Assembly: GCA_947450365.1 (NCBI GenBank)
Contig: CANFVE010000006.1
Span: 34,544 to 98,543 of the forward strand
Direction: 5' to 3'
Length of the DNA stretch: 64,000 nucleotides
Source of the DNA: Cytophagaceae bacterium
Lineage (GTDB): Bacteria; Bacteroidota; Bacteroidia; Cytophagales; Spirosomataceae
In this document: positions 45,196 to 54,238 of the stretch, one piece after another
Numbering within the stretch: the first letter of the stretch is position 1
Layout: the number at the start of each line of letters is the position of its first letter
Notes under the pieces: model-generated
What the model was told of the DNA's origin: nothing
Database searches by the model: none
Seen by the model: only the letters and a program-made list of their open reading frames with translations
Translations under genes and position numbers: made by a program

Positions 45196-47601
45196 CTATA
45201 AGAATTTAAAATTATAGGTTAATGAAATGAATGGGGCGGCAAACACACTTAATTCATACGCACGTAAGCCCTGTTTAGTCGACTTAAAGAAGACCGAATA
45301 TGGATTTTGACGTCCATAGATGTTGTAAACGGTGAAAACCCAGCTGCCTTCCCAGCGCTGTTTTTTCAAAGTCGGATTCGTAATTGTCCATGAAAAATCT
45401 AGGCGATGATAATCTCGAATCCGGTCATTATTCCGCTCTTGGAATACTGCGAATTTCTTGCCACCGATTTCATACATCCCTGATGGGGATGAAAATGGCC
45501 GACCCGTGTTATAAGCGAAGGTAAAGGAGAAACTGTGGTGGGTGGTCGGCTGAATATTTAACATCATGTTAAAGGTATGGGGTTTGTCATAATTCGTTGG
45601 GAACCAAGCCCCTTCATTAATCGCCTGCACCTCCGGATAATCGCCTATCATCTGACTAAATGCACGCGCATAGGTGTAGGAAACCCAACCACTTACTTCC
45701 CCCTTCTTCTTCTGAACCATCAATTCCATTCCATAGGCCTTACTTTGACCTGTAATTAGCTGCGTTTCGATATTCGGATTCAGTTGTAAATTAGCACCCG
45801 AAACAAAATCCAAGGTATTCCGCACATCCCGATAATAGGTTTCTAATGACGCCTCGTATACGTTTTCGTTATAGGTTTTAAATAAACCCAGGGAGACAAA
45901 ATCACTCTGCTGGGGTTTAATGAAGGAATCGGCGGTTTTCCAACGGGAAGTTGGCAACGGCGTTGTATTATTAGACAACAATTGGAAAAACTGTTGCATC
46001 CGGTTATAGCCAAATTTCATCGTCGTATTTTCCCCCAACGAATATTTCATTGTAATTCTCGGCTCAAATCCTCCATAACTCGACATCACCTCTCCCGCAG
46101 CATAGGTCTTTTTATTGACAATTGAATTCAAGGATGGCATTTGTCCCGGAGCATATTCATTCACCACACCCGCTCCAATTCGCCAATAATGCGAATACCG
46201 CAAGCCATATTGAATCGTAAATTTTTCACTCCATTTGAACTCATCATCCGCATAAATCGCAGCCTCCATGGATTGCTCATCTTGCAATTTAACCGTCGCC
46301 ACCCGTGAATTTACACCCACATTTAAGGAACCTGGATCGATGTCATAGCGAGTTATTGTCGTACCAAAATTAATCTGATGCTTCTCATTCGGATGAAAAT
46401 CAAAACTTGCCGACACATTTTTATAGGCAATATAGCTATTTAAATCAATCGTATTCACCGTATCCGGCGCATAGGTTTTGGTCTTATAATAGGTGCTCGA
46501 GGCACTCAACATCATATTTAATTTCTCCGAGAAATAATGATTCCAATGCAAGGCCAAATTCGTATGTCCATAATCGAAGGACGTACGTTTCGCAATCACG
46601 TTTTCAATGCTAAACAAAGAATCCACTCGATAATAATCTTGGCTCAAATAACTGGAAAGTGAAAATGTGTTTTTAGCATTTGGCCGGTAAAATACCTTGG
46701 TAGCTACATCGGAGAAATTCGCCCGAATATTCTTTAAATAATCCGGCGCAAACCATTTGAACATAAAATCATTTAAGGATAAACGGCCTGCCACTAACAC
46801 GGATAATTTCTCCTTTACAATCGGAATTTCAGCCATCAAGCGGTTTGACACCAAGCCTATTCCCCCTTGCATTTTGAATTTATCGGTATTGGGTTCGATC
46901 ATTTTGATATCCAACACAGAGGCAGAACGCCCCCCGAATCGCGTTGGGATTCCTCCTTTATACAATTCCAAATCCCGAATCGCATCAGACGCAAATACCG
47001 AAAATAAACCAAACATGTGGGTTGGGTTGAAAATCGGTGTATCATCAATGTAAATCAAATTTTGATCTACATTACTTCCCCGAATATTTAATCCATTCGC
47101 CCCTTCACCGACGGAAGAAACACCTGGCAAAGTCTGTAAACTCCGAATCACATCGACCTCCCCCATCATCGTAGGAAGTTTTTTGATTCCTTTTAAACTT
47201 AACATCGTAACCCCAAGAGATGGGGTTTGAATATCACGCTTGGTAGAAGCACTCGATACAATTACCTCTTCCAATTGCTTAGTAACGTCATTTAATTGAA
47301 CATTTACCTCGATGTCTTCTTTGACATAAAACTTTGTCCGATAAGGATTATAGCCCACGTGGCTTACTTTCAGCACATATTCACCATAGGGAACATATAG
47401 CCGAAATTTACCCAAGGAGTCCGTTGAGACACCCGATTTCTTAAAATCCATTGAAATATCGGCTCCGCGAAGAGGCTCACCGGTTTGGGCATCAGTAACA
47501 CGTCCATAAATGGAGGGTAGCGAAGTGGTTTGGGCTACCATGAAGTGAGCTGTCAAGCAACATACCCCAATGGTAAGGAGGATTCGTAAGCGTTTTGTCA
47601 T
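45196..47601 (-). CDS. TonB-dependent receptor with carboxypeptidase-regulatory-like domain
   Basis: An 801-residue outer-membrane protein: signal peptide (1-23), CarboxypepD_reg-like domain (about 28-110; GRVTDAQTGEPLRGADI), plug (about 125-235; GVMSLKGI-like segment, GANGLNIRGSNVDQNLIYIDDTPIFNP) and 22-strand-type barrel to the C-terminal aromatic FKFL. Receptors of this size partner with DUF4249 lipoproteins. The ligand is unknown; cotranscription with hemH suggests an iron or porphyrin link but does not prove it. Confidence 0.92.
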   Translation of the reverse strand: MTKRLRILLTIGVCCLTAHFMVAQTTSLPSIYGRVTDAQTGEPLRGADISMDFKKSGVSTDSLGKFRLYVPYGEYVLKVSHVGYNPYRTKFYVKEDIEVNVQLNDVTKQLEEVIVSSASTKRDIQTPSLGVTMLSLKGIKKLPTMMGEVDVIRSLQTLPGVSSVGEGANGLNIRGSNVDQNLIYIDDTPIFNPTHMFGLFSVFASDAIRDLELYKGGIPTRFGGRSASVLDIKMIEPNTDKFKMQGGIGLVSNRLMAEIPIVKEKLSVLVAGRLSLNDFMFKWFAPDYLKNIRANFSDVATKVFYRPNAKNTFSLSSYLSQDYYRVDSLFSIENVIAKRTSFDYGHTNLALHWNHYFSEKLNMMLSASSTYYKTKTYAPDTVNTIDLNSYIAYKNVSASFDFHPNEKHQINFGTTITRYDIDPGSLNVGVNSRVATVKLQDEQSMEAAIYADDEFKWSEKFTIQYGLRYSHYWRIGAGVVNEYAPGQMPSLNSIVNKKTYAAGEVMSSYGGFEPRITMKYSLGENTTMKFGYNRMQQFFQLLSNNTTPLPTSRWKTADSFIKPQQSDFVSLGLFKTYNENVYEASLETYYRDVRNTLDFVSGANLQLNPNIETQLITGQSKAYGMELMVQKKKGEVSGWVSYTYARAFSQMIGDYPEVQAINEGAWFPTNYDKPHTFNMMLNIQPTTHHSFSFTFAYNTGRPFSSPSGMYEIGGKKFAVFQERNNDRIRDYHRLDFSWTITNPTLKKQRWEGSWVFTVYNIYGRQNPYSVFFKSTKQGLRAYELSVFAAPFISLTYNFKFL

Positions 47602-47650
47602 AGATTGAGGTTAACGTAATTTCAATAATACGTAAATTCTTTGGATTATT

Positions 47651-48736
47651 TTAATTTAATAGCGACCAAATGGAGGATAATGCGACGAAAATCAAGGCAA
47701 TCGGTGTAAGTACTTTCCAGGATAAATACATCAACTGGTCCACGCGCAACCGAGGCAAGGTCCATCGCACCCACATTTGCAAGGCGATTAGTACATAAGC
47801 CTTCAGCATCAACCAAAAAAATCCAAGCCCAGTAGCCATGATCGTTCCCGGTTCTCCATTCGTCCAATCCGCCAGTCGCACCGAGCCGATATTCGGGAAT
47901 GGCGAATACCAAGCCCCCCAGAATAAAATAACGCCTAGAATACTCACCAAGAGCATAATTCCATATTCAGATAAAAACAAAAGTGCCCAGCGCATTCCCG
48001 AATATTCCGTATGAAAACCTCCTACCAACTCCGATTCCGCCTCCGGAATATCAAACGGCGCCCGATTCGCTTCCGCCAAACTCGCAATAAAAAAAACGAT
48101 AAATAATCCGAAAAACATGGGCATTCGAACGACGTTCCAGGTGAATATCCCGCCGATTTCCCCAACGGAAATTCCGAGCGATTGAATCCCAAACAAATAT
48201 TGTTCGCCCCCAAATATCCCCTGCTGAACCGCAATATCTTGCAAATTCAAACTCGAGGATAAAATTACTACCGACAAAATCGACAAACCCATCGGGATTT
48301 CATACGAAACCAATTGCGCCGCGGATCGAATGGCGCCCAACAAGGAATACTTATTATTTGATGTCCACCCTGCCAACAATATCCCTACCGTATCCAATGA
48401 CAAAATGCCCATAAAAAGCATTAAGCCCATCTCCGTCTGACTCCCTTGCAACCAAATCCCCGAACTCAAAGGAACGACCGAAAAGGCCCCAAAAATCGAT
48501 AAAAAGATGATCCATGGGGCTAGTAAAAATAAACGACGCTGCGCCAACGCCGGCACAATATCTTCTTTCTGTAAAAGCTTAATTAAATCAGCAAAAATCT
48601 GCAACAAGCCCCATTTACCTACTTCCATGGGTCCCAAACGATCCTGCATAAATGCAGAAAGCTTGCGTTCCACATAGACTCCGATCAATACATTGACCAA
48701 CAGCAAGAGTAAACAAATAAGCAAGGCTATTCCCAT
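47651..48736 (-). CDS. nuoH: NADH-quinone oxidoreductase subunit H (complex I)
   Basis: A 361-residue membrane protein with about eight helices and NuoH signatures: AFMQDRLGPMEVGKWGLLQIFADLIKLLQKED, GAIRSAAQLVSYEIPMGLS and NRAPFDIPEAESELVGGFHTEYSG. NuoH lies at the quinone site between the hydrophilic and proton-pumping arms. It is separated from other nuo genes, none of which occur in the window, and overlaps the upstream metZ-like gene by one base. Confidence 0.95.
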   Translation of the reverse strand: MGIALLICLLLLLVNVLIGVYVERKLSAFMQDRLGPMEVGKWGLLQIFADLIKLLQKEDIVPALAQRRLFLLAPWIIFLSIFGAFSVVPLSSGIWLQGSQTEMGLMLFMGILSLDTVGILLAGWTSNNKYSLLGAIRSAAQLVSYEIPMGLSILSVVILSSSLNLQDIAVQQGIFGGEQYLFGIQSLGISVGEIGGIFTWNVVRMPMFFGLFIVFFIASLAEANRAPFDIPEAESELVGGFHTEYSGMRWALLFLSEYGIMLLVSILGVILFWGAWYSPFPNIGSVRLADWTNGEPGTIMATGLGFFWLMLKAYVLIALQMWVRWTLPRLRVDQLMYLSWKVLTPIALIFVALSSIWSLLN

Positions 48737-49902
48737 TAAGAAATCGCGTTCAAGGCATTAAGAATATCCGCTTTCAAATCATCCATGTGCTCCAATCCCA
48801 CTGCGATTCGCACTAAACCATCTGTTATCCCCACGGCCGCTTTGTCCTCGGCCGATAATTTCGAATGCGTCGTCGACGCGGGATGCGTCATAATCGTCCT
48901 TGAATCTCCTAAATTAGGCGAAATAGACACAATTTTAACCAATTTCGAAAAGGCCTTTACCTTTTCAAATCCCCCTATGATGTCAATCGTCAAAATCCCA
49001 CCCCCATACTTCATTTGCTTTTTCGCCAAATCATACTGAGGATGCGAAGGCAAAAATGGATATTTCACCGCGTGAAGACTTGAATGTCCCTCTAAGGCTT
49101 CGGCTAAGGCTTGCGCATTGCTCGAATGTTTTTCCATGCGTAAATCCAATAATTCCAAGCTTTTCGATAATACCCAAGCATTAAAGGGCGACAAGGATGG
49201 CCCCGTATGACGTGCGAAAAACCGTATTTCCTGAATGTATTCCTTTTTTCCACAAATCACGCCACCCAAGACACGACCTTGCCCATCAATGTATTTGGTC
49301 GCGGAATGAATCACTAAATCTGCCCCTAAATCCAATGGGGTTTGCAAAATCGGCGTGGCGAAACAATTGTCCACGGCCAATACGATATTTTTTCCTTCTT
49401 TTAATTTGGCCAAAGCCGCCAAATCAATCAATTCCAAGCCTGGATTGGATGGACTTTCGCAAAACAAAAATTTGGTATTCGGTTGAATCGCTTTTTCCCA
49501 GGCCGAGATATCATTTCCTGGGACAAATGTGCACTGAATGCCCCATTTGGCGGTAATTTTCGTCAATATCTGAATCGCCGAACCGAATAAGGCATTCGAA
49601 GCAACCACATGGTCGCCTGATTGAAGAATTCCCGCCATGGAGGCAAAAATCGCTGCCATACCCGTAGAAAAGGCAATACCATCTTCTGCATTCTCCAACA
49701 TACACATCTTCTCCACAAATTCATCCACATTCGGATTCATGTAGCGCGAATAAATATTGCCCGACTGCTCTTCCGCAAAAATCGCGCGCCCCTGCTCCGC
49801 ATCCTCAAACGTAAAACTAGAGGTCAAATATAAGGGCACCGAATGTTCTCGATTGTGCGAACGCTCCGCCTGAATGCGTATGGATTGGGTTTGTTTTTTC
49901 AT
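48736..49902 (-). CDS. metZ: Trans-sulfuration family PLP enzyme, probably O-succinylhomoserine sulfhydrylase
   Basis: A 388-residue Cys/Met-metabolism PLP enzyme with YSRYMNPN, the phosphate-binding AFSTGMAAIFAS, cofactor Asp in LAVDNCFATP, and Schiff-base Lys203 in HSATKYIDGQGRVLGG. It would make homocysteine from an activated homoserine and sulfide, feeding MetH elsewhere in the window. Cystathionine gamma-synthase is the main alternative. A TAAATTTG box at 49921-49928 on the minus strand gives a short leader of about 14-18 bases. Confidence 0.85.
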   Translation of the reverse strand: MKKQTQSIRIQAERSHNREHSVPLYLTSSFTFEDAEQGRAIFAEEQSGNIYSRYMNPNVDEFVEKMCMLENAEDGIAFSTGMAAIFASMAGILQSGDHVVASNALFGSAIQILTKITAKWGIQCTFVPGNDISAWEKAIQPNTKFLFCESPSNPGLELIDLAALAKLKEGKNIVLAVDNCFATPILQTPLDLGADLVIHSATKYIDGQGRVLGGVICGKKEYIQEIRFFARHTGPSLSPFNAWVLSKSLELLDLRMEKHSSNAQALAEALEGHSSLHAVKYPFLPSHPQYDLAKKQMKYGGGILTIDIIGGFEKVKAFSKLVKIVSISPNLGDSRTIMTHPASTTHSKLSAEDKAAVGITDGLVRIAVGLEHMDDLKADILNALNAIS

Positions 49903-49920
49903 GCTATTTCAAATAATCTA

Positions 49921-49928
49921 CAAATTTA
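49921..49928 (-). promoter_or_regulatory. TAnnTTTG promoter box of metZ-nuoH
   Basis: On the minus strand TAAATTTG is an exact match to TAnnTTTG and ends 18 bases before the metZ ATG. Confidence 0.5.
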
Positions 49929-50004
49929 ATGGATTAACATTAATATTTTAGATATTTATTTGAGTAAAAGAAGAATGGTTCTATCTTTATAAATAATTCA
50001 ATGA

Positions 50005-50012
50005 TACCTTTA
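50005..50012 (+). promoter_or_regulatory. TACCTTTA promoter-like box before the DUF1080 gene
   Basis: TACCTTTA ends seven bases before the ATG at 50020, so any leader would be two or three bases. A similar TATCTTTA lies at 49983-49990. Confidence 0.4.
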
Positions 50013-50019
50013 AATAATT

Positions 50020-51384
50020 ATGAAAAAAACAATTTACTCCTTGATTTTAGCGGCTTTCCTTTTGCCCCTAGCTTCGCAAGCACAAAAATGGACCCCTTTA
50101 TTTGATGGCAAGACCTTCAACGGTTGGAAACAATTAAACGGCCAAGCCAAATACGAAATTAAAGATGGGGTGATCATCGGAACGACCGTTTCTAATACCC
50201 CGAATTCCTTTATGGCAACTGCCAAAGATTACAGTGATTTCATTTTGGAACTTGAATTAAAAGTGGATAACTCCATGAATTCAGGTATTCAGATTCGTAG
50301 TTTGTCAAAACCAGAGGTAAACAATGGTCGAGTACATGGCTACCAAGTAGAAATCGATCCATCCGATCGCGGATGGTCCGGCGGAATTTATGATGAAGCG
50401 CGTCGCGGTTGGTTATTCCAAAATGAAATGAACCCCGCAGCAAAAAAGGCCTTCAAACGCGATGCTTGGAACAAATACCGCATCGAAGCCATCGGAAATG
50501 TGATTCGTACCTGGATCAATGATGTTCCCGTGACTAATTTAATTGACGACATGACTCCATCTGGTTTCATCGCTTTGCAAGTACACGCGATCGGAAAAGA
50601 TGCTACACCAGGCAAACAAGTGATGTGGAAAAATATCCGCATTCAAACAGGGAAGGATATGCAACCGCGTCCGACGGATAATGTAACTCCTGTAGAAAAC
50701 TACACGTTAAATACTCTTTCAGAACAAGAAAAAGCCTTAGGGTTTAAATTACTTTTTAATGGGAAAGATTTAACAGGTTTCCGTTCGGCATTTAAAACGA
50801 CGGCACCTCCATCGGTTTGGACGGTTGAAGATGGCCAATTACACGTCAATAGCTCAGGTGGAAAAGAATCTGTAAACGGTGGCGATATTTTGACAAATGA
50901 GAAATTTGGTGCATTTGAACTTGTATTCGACTTCAAATTAACCGAAGGGGCGAATTCAGGTGTGAAGTATTTTGTGAATGAATCCTATAATTCAGGCATG
51001 TCGGCTATTGGCTTGGAATACCAAGTATTAGACGATGTAAAACACCCAGATGCAAAATTAGGCACGGTAGGAAATCGCACCTTGGCGAGTTTATATGACA
51101 TCATTCCTTCATACAAAAATGATCCTCGTTTCCAAAAGAAAATTGGCGAGTGGAATCAAGGACGGATTATAGTCTATCCAAATAACATCGTGCAACATTG
51201 GTTAAACGGTTTTAAAGTATTAGAATACGAGCGCAAAAGCAATATTTTCAAAGTATTAGTCGCACATAGCAAGCACGCGAAATGGGATGGATATGGTAGC
51301 CAAGATGAAGGTCCAATCTTGTTCCAAGAGCATGGTGATTCCGTATTTTACAAAAACATTAAAATCAGAACGCTTAACAAATAG
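50020..51384 (+). CDS. Exported protein with two DUF1080 (3-keto-disaccharide hydrolase-like) domains
   Basis: A 454-residue protein with signal peptide (MKKTIYSLILAAFLLPLASQA). Two concanavalin-like DUF1080 domains follow: about 24-212 (WTPLFDGKTFNGWKQLNG, NSGIQIRS, GYQVEIDPSDRGWSGGIYDEARRGWL) and about 235-452 (GFKLLFNGKDLTGFRS, GANSGVKYFV, GLEYQVLDD). Related proteins hydrolyse 3-keto-glycosides. The domains differ in sequence, so they are not a recent duplication. It probably works with the following oxidoreductase, which could make or use keto-sugars. Confidence 0.87.
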   Translation: MKKTIYSLILAAFLLPLASQAQKWTPLFDGKTFNGWKQLNGQAKYEIKDGVIIGTTVSNTPNSFMATAKDYSDFILELELKVDNSMNSGIQIRSLSKPEVNNGRVHGYQVEIDPSDRGWSGGIYDEARRGWLFQNEMNPAAKKAFKRDAWNKYRIEAIGNVIRTWINDVPVTNLIDDMTPSGFIALQVHAIGKDATPGKQVMWKNIRIQTGKDMQPRPTDNVTPVENYTLNTLSEQEKALGFKLLFNGKDLTGFRSAFKTTAPPSVWTVEDGQLHVNSSGGKESVNGGDILTNEKFGAFELVFDFKLTEGANSGVKYFVNESYNSGMSAIGLEYQVLDDVKHPDAKLGTVGNRTLASLYDIIPSYKNDPRFQKKIGEWNQGRIIVYPNNIVQHWLNGFKVLEYERKSNIFKVLVAHSKHAKWDGYGSQDEGPILFQEHGDSVFYKNIKIRTLNK

Positions 51385-51404
51385 TCAAAAACCTATCATA
51401 TAAC

Positions 51405-52742
51405 ATGGAAAGAAGAGAATTTATCCAAAAGAGTGCGTTTGCTTCCTTGGGAACCTTCGCATTTAGCCCAAAATCTTACAGCAAGATTTTAGGTGCCAAT
51501 GACCGCGTACGCGTGGCGGCTGTCGGTTTTTCAGACCGTCACCGGTCTTCGCACGTACCTCCTTTTAAAACTTTATCGAAAGAAATGAACTTTGAAATGG
51601 TGGGTTTATCCGATTTATGGAACCGCCGTCGCGAAGAAGGAGCCGCCTATTATGAAAGCCAATTAGGAAGTAAAATCACGACCTATCGGAATAATGACGA
51701 ATTATATGCGTCAAAAGGAATTGATGCTGTATTTATTTCGACGGCCGATTTCCAACATGCGATTCACACGATCGAAGCCGTTAAAGCGGGTTGTGATGTG
51801 TATTGCGAAAAGCCTTTAGCTGAAACGATGGAAGATAACCGGGCGGTATTAAAAGCTGTGAAGGAATCAGGAAAAATTGTTCAGATTGGCTCTCAAAGAC
51901 GTTCTGGAACCAATTATTTCGCGGCAGAAGATTTTATCAAATCCGGGAAATTTGGGGATATTAAAATGGTGGAATTGTTGTGGAATGTAAACCAACCAGG
52001 CCGTTGGAGACGCCCAGCCCTCACTAAAATCTTAAAAGAATCCGATATCGATTGGAATCGTTTCTTATTGAATCGTCCTAAAGACTCATTTGATCCTCGT
52101 AAATACTTAGAATACCGCTTATTCTGGCCATATTCTTCTGGTATTTCAGGTCAATGGATGTCACACCAAATCGATACCGTACACTGGTTCACAGGTTTAC
52201 CACATCCACGTTCAGCGGTTTCGAATGGAGGTATTTACCAATGGAATGATGGCCGCGTGAATGCAGATACGCAAACAACGGTATTTGATTACGGCCCATT
52301 AAATGATCCAACCAAAGGATTCCAAGTACAATTCACTTCCCGCTTCTCCAATGGTGCCGGTGGAACGAAGGAAATTTACTACTCCAATGGTGGGGAATTG
52401 AATTTGGATACGAATACGATTTCTCCAAACGGAGGTCTTCGTGAGCGCGATGCAAAGGAAATGGGAATGCAGGCCAACTTATTGCCGAGCATGAAGTTGG
52501 GCGAAGCGATCGCTGTAGAAACAAGCGCAAACACAGGTGGAGATCAATTGACATTCAACCACATCAAAAACTGGATGGAATGTGTGCGTTCTCGCAAAAC
52601 ACCAAACGCGCCAATCGAGGCAGGGTATCAGCACTCGATCGCAACGATTATGTCGAATGCGGCTTATCGCACGGGACAACGCGTCACGTTTGACGAAAAA
52701 ACTCAAGAAGTAATGGCTGGAAATAAAGTATTTAAATACTAA
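51405..52742 (+). CDS. Gfo/Idh/MocA oxidoreductase with Tat-like signal
   Basis: A 445-residue NAD(P)-dependent oxidoreductase with a twin-arginine-like N-terminus (MERREFIQKSAFASLGTFAFS), Rossmann domain (RVAAVGFSDRH; ISTADFQHAIHTIEAVKAGCDVYCEKPLAE, with the conserved EKP) and the typical large beta domain. The HQIDTVHWFTG segment supplies active-site His/Asp residues. Exported members use tightly bound nucleotide. It sits 20 bases after the DUF1080 gene; together they suggest periplasmic glycoside oxidation and cleavage. Confidence 0.88.
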   Translation: MERREFIQKSAFASLGTFAFSPKSYSKILGANDRVRVAAVGFSDRHRSSHVPPFKTLSKEMNFEMVGLSDLWNRRREEGAAYYESQLGSKITTYRNNDELYASKGIDAVFISTADFQHAIHTIEAVKAGCDVYCEKPLAETMEDNRAVLKAVKESGKIVQIGSQRRSGTNYFAAEDFIKSGKFGDIKMVELLWNVNQPGRWRRPALTKILKESDIDWNRFLLNRPKDSFDPRKYLEYRLFWPYSSGISGQWMSHQIDTVHWFTGLPHPRSAVSNGGIYQWNDGRVNADTQTTVFDYGPLNDPTKGFQVQFTSRFSNGAGGTKEIYYSNGGELNLDTNTISPNGGLRERDAKEMGMQANLLPSMKLGEAIAVETSANTGGDQLTFNHIKNWMECVRSRKTPNAPIEAGYQHSIATIMSNAAYRTGQRVTFDEKTQEVMAGNKVFKY

Positions 52743-52760
52743 TTCTTAGCCCTATTTTTC

Positions 52761-52842
52761 TCAGCAGTCCCTAGCCAGGAGCCTTTCTCTCATGTTCATG
52801 AGTCCAGAAATACCTCCTCGCTATCGACTGCTGATTTTTTTT
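52761..52842 (+). ncRNA. 74-base compound hairpin followed by U8 (large terminator or small RNA)
   Basis: TCAGCAGTC (52761-52769) pairs with GACTGCTGA (52826-52834). After a 2x2 loop, 52772-52781 pairs with 52814-52823 with a single C-C mismatch, and CTCAT/ATGAG (52789-52802) with loop GTTC closes the tip. Eight T follow at 52835-52842. It lies after the oxidoreductase stop and before the PASTA gene. It is far longer than an ordinary terminator, so a processed 3'-UTR RNA or regulatory element is possible. Confidence 0.6.
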
Positions 52843-52869
52843 CCTATCTTGCATCAAATTTGACATCGT

Positions 52870-53643
52870 ATGGCCATCATTCCTACTCAAACCAAGAAAG
52901 ATCTCTACACCCATATCGCCATTCTTTTGGCGCTCTTTCTCGTCTTGTTTTTTGGCTTTTTCTTCGTCTATTTACCTTGGAGTACGCATCATGGTGAATC
53001 CATTAAGGTGCCTAATTTAAAAGGCATGAGCGTCGAAAAAATGGAAGAAATCATTGGGGCAAACGACCTCGAATATGAAGTTTCCGATTGCACATTTACC
53101 GCAGATCGTCCTCCTTTGACTATTTTATCGCAATATCCCTTGCCGAATTCCTTAGTCAAATCAGGCCGTAAAATCTACATCACGATCAATTCAGAAACAC
53201 CACCGACGATCAAATTACCTACCCTCGTAGGACTTTCGGTGCGAAGTGCGGAGCAACAATTATTCATCGCCGGTTTGCGCAAAGGAATTGTTCATGAAAT
53301 AAATGATCCACGGATCAAAGAGGTCATCGAGGTGCAAGCCTTAGGACGAAAATTAGAATCAGGTGCCAGTATTCCGAAAGGAACCGCCGTGGATTTATAC
53401 ATCGGAAATGGAACGGCGAATGTGGAAATGGAATTGCCCGATTTAATCGGAAAACCGATGGATGAAGTTAATATCATCTTGGCCGGATTAAATTTAAAAG
53501 TAGGAAAAATCACTTATGAAGTGCAAGCCGATTTACCGGCGGGTTCAGTATTTAAACAAAGTTGCGCTACCTGCACCGGAACAAGCATTCATCCGGGCGA
53601 CGCCATAGATCTATGGGTCGTAGGCGGCGGCGAAAACCAATAA
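52870..53643 (+). CDS. Membrane-anchored PASTA-domain protein without kinase
   Basis: A 257-residue protein with a short cytoplasmic N-terminus, one membrane helix (about 15-35) and three PASTA repeats (about 43-110, 113-180, 187-254; IKVPNLKGMSVEKMEEII, IKLPTLVGLSVRSAEQQL, MELPDLIGKPMDEVNIIL). PASTA domains bind peptidoglycan fragments or beta-lactams in kinases and PBPs; stand-alone Bacteroidota versions are probably cell-wall-associated. The first rhodanese gene follows by four bases. Confidence 0.9.
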   Translation: MAIIPTQTKKDLYTHIAILLALFLVLFFGFFFVYLPWSTHHGESIKVPNLKGMSVEKMEEIIGANDLEYEVSDCTFTADRPPLTILSQYPLPNSLVKSGRKIYITINSETPPTIKLPTLVGLSVRSAEQQLFIAGLRKGIVHEINDPRIKEVIEVQALGRKLESGASIPKGTAVDLYIGNGTANVEMELPDLIGKPMDEVNIILAGLNLKVGKITYEVQADLPAGSVFKQSCATCTGTSIHPGDAIDLWVVGGGENQ

Positions 53644-53647
53644 TCAC

Positions 53648-53950
53648 ATGGAAGATATCACCATAGACGAATTAAAAGCGCGGATGGACAAAGGGGAAGC
53701 CCTTCACGTGGTCGATGTACGCGAAGAATATGAATTTGGCGAATTTAACATCGGGGCCCAATTAATTCCATTAGGCGAATTGGCGGACCGCTTGGATGAA
53801 ATTGAAGACGTAAAGGATGTTGAGTTAATCGTACATTGCCGCTCTGGGGCACGCTCGGGCCGAGCCAAAGAATATTTGGAATCCGAAGGATTTAGCAAAG
53901 TCCGCAATTTAATCGGAGGCATGTTAGCCTGGCAAGCGGCTGGCTATTAA
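53648..53950 (+). CDS. Single-domain rhodanese-like protein
   Basis: A 100-residue rhodanese domain: LHVVDVREEYEFGEFNIGAQLIPLGEL (CH2A-like) and active-site loop VHCRSGARS with catalytic Cys66. Such cytoplasmic proteins carry sulfur as persulfide. It is followed at once by a second rhodanese, and preceded closely by a PASTA gene. Confidence 0.92.
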   Translation: MEDITIDELKARMDKGEALHVVDVREEYEFGEFNIGAQLIPLGELADRLDEIEDVKDVELIVHCRSGARSGRAKEYLESEGFSKVRNLIGGMLAWQAAGY

Positions 53951-53956
53951 TCTACG

Positions 53957-54238
53957 ATGCAAGAAATTAGCGCGAAGGAATTCAGGGATCAATTGGCATC
54001 TTTACAAATCCTAGACATTCGGACCCCGCGTGAATGGGAGGATTTTAATGTCGGAGGAATTCATATGCCACTTGATTATTTATTGGGACAATTGGACCAA
54101 TTAAATCCCAAGCAATCGTATACGGTTATTTGCTACAATGGTACCCAAAGTGCCATCGCTTGTCGGCTCTTAACCGCCAAAGGATTCCATAGCGTCCAAC
54201 ATCTTCAAGGAGGATTAGAGGCTTATTTAAGTCTTTAA
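53957..54238 (+). CDS. Second single-domain rhodanese-like protein
   Basis: A 93-residue rhodanese domain with LDIRTPREWEDFNVGGIHMPL and active-site loop VICYNGTQS (catalytic Cys near residue 59). It differs from its neighbour in the loop (CYNGTQS versus CRSGARS), which usually governs sulfur-acceptor choice. It ends the rightward unit. Confidence 0.92.
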   Translation: MQEISAKEFRDQLASLQILDIRTPREWEDFNVGGIHMPLDYLLGQLDQLNPKQSYTVICYNGTQSAIACRLLTAKGFHSVQHLQGGLEAYLSL

